From Humidesulfovibrio sp. (GTDB lineage Bacteria; Desulfobacterota; Desulfovibrionia; Desulfovibrionales; Desulfovibrionaceae): a DNA stretch of 42,822 nucleotides. The notes beneath the pieces are model-generated. The model had not been told where the DNA came from. It searched no databases and saw only the letters and a list, made by a program, of their open reading frames with translations. The stretch spans positions 1 to 42,822 of the forward strand of contig NZ_JAVHLD010000026.1 in NCBI RefSeq assembly GCF_031082295.1, given 5' to 3'. Positions within the stretch are counted from its first letter, which is position 1. Each line of letters begins with the position of its first letter. The translations under genes were made by a program, and so were the position numbers. Positions 17,246 through 25,567 of the stretch are shown one piece after another.

Positions 17246-17280
17246 GGCGGTTAGCTGAAAAGCTGACCGCCTTTTTCTTT
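17246..17280 (+). terminator. Intrinsic terminator of the tRNA unit
   Basis: An 11-bp stem (17246-17256 with 17261-17271, one T-G pair) closes a GAAA tetraloop and is followed by TTTTTCTTTT. Confidence 0.92.
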
Positions 17281-17375
17281 TGCCGAAGCAGACTCGGCTG
17301 GAAGTGTCACCCCGGTCCGGCGTAGCGCGGGCATGCTCAAGTGCCGGTCGGGACAAAGGAAAATTACCGACCGTT

Positions 17376-19895
17376 TCAGCGATGCTGCGCGCCCACTGTC
17401 CGCGCCAGCGCCTCCTGAAGCATCTCCATCTGGACCGGCTTGGTGACATAGTCATCCATGCCCGCGCCCAGGAACCGCTCGCGATCACCGGGCATCGCGT
17501 AGGCGGTCAAGGCGATGACCGGGATGTTCGCCATTTTTTCGTCCTCCGCAATGCTTCGAATGAGCCTTGTGGCCTCGACGCCATCCATGACGGGCATCTG
17601 GATGTCCATGAGGATGCAGTCGAACTCGCCCTTTCGCACAAGCTCCACAGCCTCCTTGCCATTGCCCGCGGTGGCGACGTCATGGCCCATGCGCTTGAGC
17701 ATGACCTGCAGGCCAAGCAGGCCGACGGTTTCGTCGTCCACAAGCAGGATGCGCAGCCTCGGCAGGCAGGGCGGTGCATCTCCCGCGGCGCATTGCGCCA
17801 CCGCCGCCGCGGTGTCCGCGGTGTCCATCAGCAGGTGCAGGTAGGCGGTCGTTCCCACGCCCTCCTCGCTATCCAGGTCGATGGTTCCGCCCATGAGGGC
17901 GACGATGCGCTTCACGATGGCAAGGCCCAACCCGGCCCCCTGGTACCTTCTCGCGTAGGAGGCGTCCGTCTGGGTGAACCGCTCGAACACGTGGTCCTGC
18001 TTGTCATCCGGTATGCCGACCCCGGTATCGGCAACAGAGATGTACACCCTGGCCTTGCCCGCATGCTTCGCGGAGGGATTGGCCCAGGCGGCGACCTGGA
18101 CCGAGCCCTCCGGCGTGAACTTGAGGGCGTTGCCCACAAGGTTGAAGAGGATTTGGCGCAAACGCGCCTCATCGCCCGCAAGCAGCGCAGGCACGCTTTG
18201 GTCCACGCTGAAGGAGAGCTCCAGCTGCTTTTCCTTGGCCGCCAGGGAGAATGCGCCCTCGACATCGTCGAACAGGGTGCGCAGATCAAACGGGGCGGTG
18301 GAGAGCTGCAGGTTGCCCGTCTCCATCTGGCTGAAGTCGAGCACATCGTTCAGGAGGGCAAGCAGTCGGCTCCCGGAATTAAAAGCCATTTCGGTGTATT
18401 GAGCCCGCTCCTCCGGCGGGATGTCTTGCCTCAGCAGCTTGAGCATGCCCAGCACGCCATTGAGCGGCGTTCTGATCTCGTGGCTCATGTTGGCCAGGAA
18501 TTCGCTCTTGGCGTTTGTGGCCGCCTCTGCGGCCTCCTTGGCGGACACCAGGGCCTGCTCGGCAAGCACGCGGTCCGTGATGTCCTCAAGGGTGACCACC
18601 AGGCTCTGGGCGTTTGCGCCGCCCTGGCCCGAGAGGGGGCTTGCGTTGATGTTGATGGCCCTGCGGTCGCTTGATGCCGGGGCCTGGTGCCAGGCCAGTT
18701 GTCCGAGAATGGGCTGTTGCTGGTCGAGGGCCGCCAAAACGGGCGATGCGGCGCCGACAAGCGGCTCCCCCAGGGCGTCCTCGAACAGCACTTCCGCTGG
18801 CAGTTGGGCCTTTGGCTCAATCCCGAGGATGCTTCTGGCCTTCGCGTTCATGTAGAGGGGCGTTCCGCTCTGGCTGAAGGTGATGATCCCGACGGGGCTC
18901 AAGTCCGTCAGCGTGCGTTGGTCGGCTTCCGCGTTGCGCAGGTTGAGCAGCGTCTTGCGCAGAAAGCCCAGGGCAAGGGTCACAAGGGCCAGGATGAGCA
19001 CGGACATGCCCGCGATGAGGGTAGCGAGCCTGGTGGCCGGAGCAAGAACCTCGGCCTCGTCGGCCTCGATGACGAGCGTCCAGCCTGTGATCTGGTTGCG
19101 CTGGGCGACGCAGACCCGCTGAGCGCCCTGGCGGTCAAAGTGGAAGAACGAGTCCGCGCCGGCATTGGCGATGAGTTCCCTCGCCACCGGGCCTGGGGCG
19201 AACTGGCCGTCTGCCGCCCAGGAAGGCTGCGCCACAAGCACGTCCGCGGGGCCAAGGATGTACGCGCCGCCGCTGTTGCCGATGCGCATCTGCGCCAGTA
19301 CGTCCTTGGCGAAGGTGTTGGTGTCGGAAATGGCGACAAGCACGCCCACGACGGCGCCATCCGGTCCGCGCACGGGATGCGAGGCCACGAGGATGGGGCG
19401 TTTGCTCACACGCGAAACCGGGATTGTCTCCAGGTATGGATGGCCCGCCTTGGCTTGCAGGTAGTATTCCCTGTCGGAGATGTTGAGGACGCCTGCGAGG
19501 GCGGGATTGGAGGCCAGCACGATGACCCCGTGCATGTTCATCAGATAAAAGCGCTCGAAGAGCCCGTCTTCCATATACCCCAGAAGCTTCCTCTGCGCCG
19601 CGACCTTGGCCGAGCGGCCGATGTAGGAGTCTTCCAGGGCCAGGCGCAGCACGCCGTCCTGGCTCACGAGCCGGCTCTTGGTCACCATGTCGCGAACCTG
19701 GGCGCTGATCTGCTGGTCGAGCAGCTTCAGGCTCTGGGTGGTCTGGCTCTGGGCCAGGCGTTCAACGGCGTTCTTGGTGTTGAGGTAGACCACAAGGGTG
19801 CTGATGAACGCCCCGATGAGCACGACGGAGAGCACGGGCATCAGCGGGCGGTCGAAGGCCAGCCGCCGTTGGGCTCTTGCCCAGAGGGTGGTCAT
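17376..19895 (-). CDS. Membrane hybrid histidine kinase (dCache-PAS-HisKA-HATPase-REC)
   Basis: An inner-membrane hybrid kinase of 839 residues. A first membrane helix (about 18-38) is followed by a periplasmic double-Cache-like sensor (about 40-285, with a typical [11 protein letters not shown] stretch), a second helix (about 288-310), and one PAS domain. Then come a HisKA domain with phospho-acceptor His472 in [11 protein letters not shown], a HATPase domain ([20 protein letters not shown]) and a C-terminal receiver with Asp764 in MDIQMP. The ATG at 19895 overlaps the stop of the upstream binding-protein gene by 4 nt, so the two are translated together. The binding protein probably delivers a ligand to the sensor domain. 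The output of the receiver is unknown; no DNA-binding partner is adjacent. Confidence 0.94.
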   Translation of the reverse strand: MTTLWARAQRRLAFDRPLMPVLSVVLIGAFISTLVVYLNTKNAVERLAQSQTTQSLKLLDQQISAQVRDMVTKSRLVSQDGVLRLALEDSYIGRSAKVAAQRKLLGYMEDGLFERFYLMNMHGVIVLASNPALAGVLNISDREYYLQAKAGHPYLETIPVSRVSKRPILVASHPVRGPDGAVVGVLVAISDTNTFAKDVLAQMRIGNSGGAYILGPADVLVAQPSWAADGQFAPGPVARELIANAGADSFFHFDRQGAQRVCVAQRNQITGWTLVIEADEAEVLAPATRLATLIAGMSVLILALVTLALGFLRKTLLNLRNAEADQRTLTDLSPVGIITFSQSGTPLYMNAKARSILGIEPKAQLPAEVLFEDALGEPLVGAASPVLAALDQQQPILGQLAWHQAPASSDRRAININASPLSGQGGANAQSLVVTLEDITDRVLAEQALVSAKEAAEAATNAKSEFLANMSHEIRTPLNGVLGMLKLLRQDIPPEERAQYTEMAFNSGSRLLALLNDVLDFSQMETGNLQLSTAPFDLRTLFDDVEGAFSLAAKEKQLELSFSVDQSVPALLAGDEARLRQILFNLVGNALKFTPEGSVQVAAWANPSAKHAGKARVYISVADTGVGIPDDKQDHVFERFTQTDASYARRYQGAGLGLAIVKRIVALMGGTIDLDSEEGVGTTAYLHLLMDTADTAAAVAQCAAGDAPPCLPRLRILLVDDETVGLLGLQVMLKRMGHDVATAGNGKEAVELVRKGEFDCILMDIQMPVMDGVEATRLIRSIAEDEKMANIPVIALTAYAMPGDRERFLGAGMDDYVTKPVQMEMLQEALARTVGAQHR

Positions 19896-20932
19896 TGCAC
19901 CACCACCTCGGCTGCCTCGATGAGCTCGTAGGGGATGCTCAGGCCGAAGCGCTCGGCGGCCTTGAGGTTCAGGAAGACGATGCCCCTCTGGTTGAGGCGC
20001 ACGGGCAGGGAACCGGCCGCCACGCCCTTGGCGATGACCTCGCGGGCCATGGTCCCGGCAAGGTAGCCCTGCTCGTGCCCGGACTCCAGCACGCCGCACA
20101 TGATGCCTTGCCCCTGGGCGTAATCCGAGAAGCCCAACGTAGGCCTTTTGTTGACGGAATTGGTCCACGCGATGACCTTTTCCGGCGGGACGACCTGCCC
20201 CGTCGCCGTGTCCACGAGGGAGTGGAAGATGCCGATGGCCAACGCATCCGCCTGCCTTTGATAGGCCAGGATCTTGCTTTGCCAGGCCTGGAAGGTGTGC
20301 ACCTTTTCAACCCCGGCGAGCTTGAGGGCAAACGCTCCGGCCTTCTTCTGGTCCTCGGCCAAGTTATCAAGGACGTACCCGGAAGATTCCGAGTCGTCCG
20401 AAATCACCGCGACCGACCGCAAGCTCGGGGAGATTTTTCTCAGCAGGGAGAACCCTTCCCGGAAATGCCAGCGTTCGCGCACGCCGGACACGTTGGACGC
20501 GGGAAAGCCATAGAGTGAAATGGGGGCGTTGACGCCGCAGAAGATGACCTGGGGGCTGGCGAGATCCTTGAGAAACGGCTCCACAAGGTAGATTTGTGCG
20601 GCGTCGTCCACGGCGATGACAACCTGTGGGGCCTGTGCCTTGATCGCCCACAGGATGTCCTGCGCGGCTTGACGCAAGGCCTGGGGGTCTGGCCTGCGCT
20701 TGGCGTCCATGTAGAAGTACTGGAACGTGGCGCCAAGGCCGCGCAAGCCTTCCCGGATGCCCTCATTGATGTTCTGGGTCCAGATGTATTCCTTGTCGTA
20801 GCTTTGGACAACGAAGACACGCGGCTTCGCGGGGCTGCCCGGCTGGGCCGCAAGCGAAACGCCGCACACGAAGGAGGAGCAAAGGAAGGCAAGCGCCAGC
20901 AACATGCTGGCGGGACGAGAGAGCCTGGTCAT
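19892..20932 (-). CDS. ABC-type periplasmic substrate-binding protein linked to a kinase
   Basis: An exported binding protein of 346 residues in the ABC_sub_bind style (COG2984-like). A signal peptide covers residues 1 to about 29 (a hydrophobic stretch ending VSLAAQ). The mature part opens with RVFVVQSYDKEY and shows a two-lobed periplasmic fold with VVIAVDDAAQ, VIFCGVN and an ending INQRGIV-like strand (LNQRGIVFLNL). No permease or ATPase is adjacent. It is the first gene of a two-gene unit with the hybrid kinase (ATGA overlap), which points to a sensory rather than a transport role. The ligand is unknown. Confidence 0.85.
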   Translation of the reverse strand: MTRLSRPASMLLALAFLCSSFVCGVSLAAQPGSPAKPRVFVVQSYDKEYIWTQNINEGIREGLRGLGATFQYFYMDAKRRPDPQALRQAAQDILWAIKAQAPQVVIAVDDAAQIYLVEPFLKDLASPQVIFCGVNAPISLYGFPASNVSGVRERWHFREGFSLLRKISPSLRSVAVISDDSESSGYVLDNLAEDQKKAGAFALKLAGVEKVHTFQAWQSKILAYQRQADALAIGIFHSLVDTATGQVVPPEKVIAWTNSVNKRPTLGFSDYAQGQGIMCGVLESGHEQGYLAGTMAREVIAKGVAAGSLPVRLNQRGIVFLNLKAAERFGLSIPYELIEAAEVVVQ

Positions 20933-21156
20933 GGTGCGTCCCTCAACAACGTCTGCAGAAGCAAGGTCCGGCGTGGCGTGGGGGGGCCACAGGCGTATAG
21001 TACCCAGTGTTGCGCGCGCTTGTCCAGCGGCAGCAGATTATAAGAGCGCATTGTGGCACAGTCCGTCTCCCCTGGGAGCACAGCAACGACGGCAGGGAGT
21101 CGGGGGCACGGCCCGGGCAGTCTGCCTTTTCTTCACGATGCCTCGGCCCCGGCACC

Positions 21157-21369
21157 TCAGAGCGGTTTCCAGTCCTCGCGCGGGGGCACGGGCTTGCCCG
21201 CGGCCTTGAACAGGGCCTCGACCTCCCGAAAGGCACCCTCCAGGTTCTTGGCCGTGCAGACCTGTGTCGTCACGCCCTTGTCGGTAAGGGTGACCCGGAC
21301 GCTGCCCGGTCTCTCCGTCATGTCGAGTTCGAACTTCTTGGCCGGGTCCTTGTAGACATATGTGGTCAT
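21157..21369 (-). CDS. Small protein of unknown function (70 residues)
   Basis: A short soluble protein opening MTTYVYKDPAKKF, with alternating beta-like strands (FELDMTE, SVRVTLTDK), a single Cys and a C-terminal helix ending in a Pro-rich tail. I do not recognise the family. The ATG at 21369 is preceded by GGGGGA. A longer frame to 21471 adds Arg/Pro-rich sequence without a ribosome site. It is divergent from the lipoprotein gene at 21664, sharing a 294-bp intergenic region. Confidence 0.6.
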   Translation of the reverse strand: MTTYVYKDPAKKFELDMTERPGSVRVTLTDKGVTTQVCTAKNLEGAFREVEALFKAAGKPVPPREDWKPL

Positions 21370-21526
21370 GCGTTCCCCCGAGGTTTGCCCAGGTCCGGCG
21401 GACGGTGGCGCTATTTCATTCTCTCGCAGAATTGCCCGGGTAGCGCAAGGGCGCGGACGCGCGAAACGCAAGCCAAAGTCCCGTTTCGGGCAGTGCGGAA
21501 CCCCTTGGAGTCTGGACTCAGCAATA

Positions 21527-21539
21527 CGTAGATGCTACG
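21527..21539. promoter_or_regulatory. Perfect short palindrome in a divergent intergenic region
   Basis: CGTAG-ATG-CTACG is a 13-bp perfect inverted repeat between the divergent genes at 21369 (minus) and 21664 (plus). It could be an operator; the remaining sequence of this 294-bp region shows no gene. Confidence 0.3.
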
Positions 21540-21663
21540 GACTTTAAACCGCCTGGCGAGGGCCCCCCCAACACCGTGGCGGTTCCTGTTCGGCTGGATG
21601 GGTGCGCCGACAGGCTGGCGTGGCGGGTCGTTCTCATCACAATGAAGCGAGGAGGGGCAGGGC

Positions 21664-22878
21664 GTGAAGAAGCTTCTGGCCATTTTGTTTGCGTTGCTGG
21701 GTATGGGCGCTGCGGGGTGCATGCCGCTCATGAAGGCCAACATGGCCTTCTACAATGGCGATTACCAGGCCGCCATTCCCACGTTCCGGGAGCGTCTGGC
21801 GCAGCAGCCCGACGATTGGACCATCCGACAACGGCTTGGCTACGCCCTGCTCAAGACGGGAGAACCCCGAAGCGCCGCCGAGGAGTTCAAGCAAGCCATC
21901 GCCCAGGCGCCCACCATGGTCCCCCTGTCCTATCTCTACCTGGGCTCCGCTCAGCTGGAGCTTGGCGACCCGGTGGCGGCGCTCGCGTCCCTGCGCTCCT
22001 TCGACGACAAGAAAATGACCGTCGTGAAGGAGGAGGTGGACCGCCTCATCACCCTGATCGAGCTTGAGGCCAGCCGCACGCTGGCCAAACAGGCCCTGGC
22101 GCAGGAGGCCAAGCTGGCCACCGCCGCCGTGAAGGCGGACAGCTACGCTGTGCTCAACTTCGGCCTGCCCGGCCCGGACGAAAACCTGCGGGCGCTCCAG
22201 AAGGCGCTGACGGCCATGACCATCAGCGATCTGGCCCAGGTCAAGACCATCACCGTGGTGGAACGCGCGCGCCTGCAGGCCCTGCTCGACGAGATGAACC
22301 TCGGCCAGACCGGCGCCGTCAACGCCGCGGGCGCGCCCAAGGTCGGGCGGCTGCTCGGCGCGGACAACCTCGTGGTCGGCAACCTGCTCGCCCCGAGCGG
22401 ACAGCTCGGCGTGGCCAGCAGCACGGCTTCCTGCACTCGTGGGCAGGTGGTCGGGTCCTTCAGCGCCAGCGTCAGCAAGGACAAGTTCTTCGAGTTGCAG
22501 AAGCAGGTGGTGGCGGGCATCCTCAAGGTGAACAACATCAAGGTCGAAGCAGACACCGAGAACGCCCTGCTGCGCCAGTACCACACCAAGAGCCTGCAGG
22601 CCGCGACCTACTACGGCCAGGGCCTGGACGCCATGGACCGGGGCGACTGGCAGGTGTCCAAGGACTTCTTCGTCCTGGCGGCCAAGGAGGACCCGAACTT
22701 CGGCCTGGCCAAGACCGCGCGCGACAAGTCTCCGGCGGGCCTGGCCAAGGGCTTTGCCGGGCCATTTGGCAGCCTTGCCGTCGCCACCGTCGAGGCGGCG
22801 GTGGACGCCCAGCAGAGCGCCGACGGCCTGACGGTGGGCCGTTCGAACACGGGCGGCGGAGGCGGCGGAGGCGGCTGA
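21664..22878 (+). CDS. TPR lipoprotein with CsgG/FlgO-like domain
   Basis: A predicted outer-membrane-directed lipoprotein of 404 residues. The signal peptide ends in a lipobox (GAAGC) with Cys19 as the lipidated residue. Residues 20-120 form TPR-like helical repeats (FYNGDYQAAIPTF, LLKTGEPRSAAEEF). A CsgG/FlgO-type domain follows (about 160-240), recognisable by SYAVLNFGL, TVVERARLQALLDEM, LGQTG and GRLLGADNLVVGN. Family members assemble at the outer membrane in curli export or flagellar functions. The C terminus is a run of eight Gly. The start codon is GTG with GAGGAGGGG upstream. It is monocistronic, ending in a terminator. No curli or flagellar genes are nearby, so the process served is unknown. 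Confidence 0.82.
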   Translation: MKKLLAILFALLGMGAAGCMPLMKANMAFYNGDYQAAIPTFRERLAQQPDDWTIRQRLGYALLKTGEPRSAAEEFKQAIAQAPTMVPLSYLYLGSAQLELGDPVAALASLRSFDDKKMTVVKEEVDRLITLIELEASRTLAKQALAQEAKLATAAVKADSYAVLNFGLPGPDENLRALQKALTAMTISDLAQVKTITVVERARLQALLDEMNLGQTGAVNAAGAPKVGRLLGADNLVVGNLLAPSGQLGVASSTASCTRGQVVGSFSASVSKDKFFELQKQVVAGILKVNNIKVEADTENALLRQYHTKSLQAATYYGQGLDAMDRGDWQVSKDFFVLAAKEDPNFGLAKTARDKSPAGLAKGFAGPFGSLAVATVEAAVDAQQSADGLTVGRSNTGGGGGGGG

Positions 22879-22924
22879 TAGCCTCGACTGTTCCAGCCGT
22901 GCGCTGGAAAGAATAGCCACAGCA

Positions 22925-22956
22925 AGCCCCCTGCCCGGTCAAGGCGGGGGGCTTTT
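22925..22956 (+). terminator. Intrinsic terminator after the lipoprotein gene
   Basis: An 11-bp stem (22925-22935 with 22943-22953, one T-G pair) and a 7-nt loop are followed by TTT. Confidence 0.8.
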
Positions 22957-23067
22957 CGTCGGCCCACGGCGCAAGCTGGCCGCCACCAAGACGGGGCGGT
23001 TGTGCAACGGACTGTTGTGCGATGGGCCGGTTTCGGGCTACATGCAGGGGCGGGGGCTAAATCGACC

Positions 23068-23454
23068 ATGAACGACACGCTGCACAAGCTCTTGCTGCTG
23101 GCCCTGGCCGGCGCCTGCGGCACGCTGGCCCGCTACGGGCTCTCCGGCGCGGTCCACGGCGTCATGGGGCGCGACTTCCCCTGGGGCACCGCCGCGGTGA
23201 ACCTGCTGGGCTGCCTGCTCTTCGGGCTGGTCTTCGTCCTGGCCGACGAGCGCCAGCTGTTCCGCGCGGAGCTGCGCCTGGTCCTCCTGGTGGGCTTCAT
23301 GGGCGCGTTCACCACCTTCTCCTCGCTCATCTTCGAAACCGGAGAGCTCCTGCGCGGCGCCCAGTGGGCCTATGCCGCGCTCAATCTCCTGGGCCAGAAC
23401 ATCCTGGGCTTCGCGGCCTTCTACGCGGGCGCGAGCCTGGGGCGGCTCATTTGA
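23068..23454 (+). CDS. crcB: Fluoride channel CrcB/Fluc
   Basis: A small four-helix membrane protein of 128 residues that exports fluoride as a dual-topology dimer in known members. The family motifs are present: GTAAVNLLGC around residue 45 and GFMGAFTTFSS around 85, the latter containing the TTFS ion-path motif. The ATG at 23068 was chosen because it begins the family's usual length; the upstream extension is not hydrophobic. The ribosome site is a G-rich run rather than a clear GGAGG. A DUF190-CBS protein follows 72 nt later, and the two are probably one operon. No fluoride riboswitch could be recognised upstream. Confidence 0.95.
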   Translation: MNDTLHKLLLLALAGACGTLARYGLSGAVHGVMGRDFPWGTAAVNLLGCLLFGLVFVLADERQLFRAELRLVLLVGFMGAFTTFSSLIFETGELLRGAQWAYAALNLLGQNILGFAAFYAGASLGRLI

Positions 23455-23526
23455 CGCACGTCGGCGGATGACCTGCGCCGCGCCCTGGCCGGGCCGCACG
23501 AAACCGCACAGACAAACGGGGGGGCC

Positions 23527-24834
23527 ATGAAGATTCGTTCCGAAGCGGAAGTCCTGCGCATCTACATCGGCGAGAGCGACCACGTGGGCGCCAAGCTGCT
23601 CTACGAGGCCATAGTGGAAGAGGCCCACCGCCGGGGGCTGGCCGGGGCCACGGTCACGCGGGGGCTGCTGGGCTTCGGCGCGGGCAGCCTGGTGCACACG
23701 GCCAGGATTTTGCGGCTGTCACAGGACCTGCCCGTGGTGGTGGAGATCGTGGACAGGCCCGAGCGCATCGCGGCGTTCATGCCCCTGCTGGAGGAGATGG
23801 TCGGCGAGGGCGCCATCACCCGGCACAAGGTGGCGGCCACCTTCCACTGCTCCATGCGCGTGCGCGACGTCATGACCCACGAGGTCGTCACCGTGCCCCC
23901 GGACATGCCGCTGCCCGAGGTGCTGGACCTGCTGCTGGCGCGCGGCATCAAGGCCGTGGCCGTGGTAGAGGGTAGGAAGGCCGTGGGCATGATCACCGGC
24001 GGCGACCTTTTGGCGCGCGCGGGCATGGCCTTTCGCCTGAGCCTCTACGCGGAGCTGCCGCCGGAGATGCGGGGCGAGGAGGCGCGCAAGCTCATGGTGC
24101 AGGGCAAGACCGCGCGCGATGTCATGAGCGGCCAGCTGGTGACGGTGAACATCCGCGCTTTGGTGCCGGAGGCGGCGGCGCTCATGGCCGCGCGCAAGCT
24201 CAAGCGCCTGGTGGTGGTGGACGACGCGGGCGACCTGGCCGGCATCCTGAGCCGCATCGACATCCTGCGCACCGTGTCCACCGCGGCTTCCATGTCCGAG
24301 CCCCAGTCCGAGCACATATCCGGCCCGGAGGCGGACTCCCGGCAGGCCGGCGCGGCCGCACACGGGGTGGAGCCCGCCCGGCTGCCCACGGGGCTCAAGC
24401 TCACCGCGGGCGATGTGATGCTGAAGAACGTGCCCGCCATCGGGCCGGACGAGCCGCTGGAGGCCGCCCTGGACAAGCTCGTGGCCTCGCCCCTGCGCCG
24501 CGTGGTGGTGGTGGACGACGAGGGCCGGGTGCTGGGCATCGTCCTCGACCGCGAGCTGCTCAAGCGCTACAGCCAGCGCGAAAAGCCCGGCCTGCTGCGC
24601 GCCCTTGCGAACCTCCTCACGCCGGGCCGGAGCCGCGACCAGGCCTTCGGGGCGCTGGTGCGAGAGGCCATGGAGCCGGACGTATTCAGCGTGCGCGAGG
24701 ACACCCCGCTGCCAGAGGTGCTGCGCCGCATGCTGGAGACCGGCGGCAAGCGCCTCGTCGTGCAAGACGCCGAAGGCCGCCTGAAGGGCATGGTGGACCG
24801 CGACAGCATGCTCGGCATTATCGGCGGCCCGTAA
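23527..24834 (+). CDS. DUF190 protein fused to four CBS domains
   Basis: A soluble 435-residue protein. Residues 1 to about 105 are a DUF190 domain (LRIYIGESDHVGAKLLYEAIV, TVTRGLLGFG), a fold related to PII signalling proteins. It is followed by four CBS domains: VRDVMTHEVVTV, ARDVMSGQLVTV, AGDVMLKNVPAI and VREAMEPDVFSV mark their starts at about 110, 197, 290 and 375. CBS pairs bind adenine nucleotides in known proteins. The Ala/Glu-rich linker before CBS3 separates two Bateman modules. The start follows CGGGGGGGCC. Co-location with crcB is a recurrent association of DUF190 proteins (from memory) and suggests a role in fluoride response, perhaps by sensing nucleotide state. That function is inference. 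Confidence 0.88.
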   Translation: MKIRSEAEVLRIYIGESDHVGAKLLYEAIVEEAHRRGLAGATVTRGLLGFGAGSLVHTARILRLSQDLPVVVEIVDRPERIAAFMPLLEEMVGEGAITRHKVAATFHCSMRVRDVMTHEVVTVPPDMPLPEVLDLLLARGIKAVAVVEGRKAVGMITGGDLLARAGMAFRLSLYAELPPEMRGEEARKLMVQGKTARDVMSGQLVTVNIRALVPEAAALMAARKLKRLVVVDDAGDLAGILSRIDILRTVSTAASMSEPQSEHISGPEADSRQAGAAAHGVEPARLPTGLKLTAGDVMLKNVPAIGPDEPLEAALDKLVASPLRRVVVVDDEGRVLGIVLDRELLKRYSQREKPGLLRALANLLTPGRSRDQAFGALVREAMEPDVFSVREDTPLPEVLRRMLETGGKRLVVQDAEGRLKGMVDRDSMLGIIGGP

Positions 24835-24895
24835 AGCATGAGCGATAGCCGTTGCGCTGTTGCCCGCGCATGCTGCGCCGCAGGGCCGCGGACGG

Positions 24896-24924
24896 TTGCC
24901 TCAAGGGCGTTATTGTGGTAATAT
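24896..24924 (+). promoter_or_regulatory. Sigma-70 type promoter for the response regulator
   Basis: TTGCCT (24896-24901, four of six), a 17-nt spacer and TAATAT (24919-24924, four of six, with the key TA and final T present). Transcription would start near 24931, 61 nt before the ATG at 24992. It argues against the longer frame starting at 24860. Confidence 0.6.
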
Positions 24925-24991
24925 GAATAGAGCGGGCCAGCGCTGCAGGTCATCGGCGGTGCGAGATCAGGTCTGTTCCCGGAGCGAAGCG

Positions 24992-25405
24992 ATGCGCATC
25001 CTGATCGTTGAAGATGACGAACTGGGCATGCAGTACATGATGTCGGTGCTGAAGGCGCATGGCGAGTGCCATGCAGCGACGAACGGCAAGGAGGCTGTGC
25101 AGGCCTATTGTCAGGCCGTGGAGGATTCCGCGCCGTTCGACCTTATTTTCATGGACATCATGATGCCTGTCATGAACGGGCTGGACGCCCTGGAGCGCAT
25201 CCGCGAGTTCGAGCTCTACAACGCCCACCGCATCAAAAGAAACGCCATCGCCGTCATGGCCACAGCCACCAACGACTCCCAGGAAGTCGTGCGGGCCTAC
25301 TGCTGCTGCAGCGCCTTCGCCTATCTCGTCAAGCCCGTCCAGGTGCCCGACGTGGAGGACATCCTGGGCCGCATCCGGCTGGAGCTGCAGTCCAAGCCGA
25401 CCTGA
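24992..25405 (+). CDS. Single-domain response regulator
   Basis: A stand-alone receiver of 137 residues. The acidic pocket is EDD near residue 8, the phospho-acceptor Asp lies in FMDIMMP, the switch Thr is in MATATND, and the Lys is in YLVKPV. A run of three Cys (AYCCCSAF) precedes the last strand, which is unusual for a receiver. It belongs to the same subfamily as the regulator at 2187. The ATG has CCGGAG upstream. The large hybrid kinase begins 162 nt downstream on the same strand, so this is its most likely partner, either receiving phosphate directly or through a relay. Confidence 0.9.
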   Translation: MRILIVEDDELGMQYMMSVLKAHGECHAATNGKEAVQAYCQAVEDSAPFDLIFMDIMMPVMNGLDALERIREFELYNAHRIKRNAIAVMATATNDSQEVVRAYCCCSAFAYLVKPVQVPDVEDILGRIRLELQSKPT

Positions 25406-25567
25406 GCGCCGGCGCCCCTGTCTCCTGGCATTTCCGCCCGAGCCTCGTTGCCCGAAAGCAGCGAGGCTTCGATTATATCGCCCTTAGCCCTTGCAACGCC
25501 CCCCGGCCTGTGGCATCGTTAAGCAGAGTCCTCTTGTCCGCATTGACCGGTCGCCCCGGAGAAGCCT

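Noticed and set aside
17069-17280. tRNA genes as integration site of an island
   Set aside because: There is no integrase, and no repeat of a tRNA 3' end was noticed downstream. The following genes have the same style as the rest of the chromosome.
17345-17373. Hairpin CGGTCGG/CCGACCG just after the hybrid kinase gene
   Set aside because: The 7-bp stem has a 15-nt loop and no T-run on either strand, so I do not call it a terminator.
22957-23067. Possible fluoride riboswitch before crcB
   Set aside because: I looked for the conserved core and pseudoknot of the crcB motif and found only a chance GCGATGG. No convincing stem arrangement was seen.
24860-24991. N-terminal extension of the response regulator at 24992
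   Set aside because: The extra 44 residues are not receiver-like and the region holds a good promoter, so the later ATG is preferred.
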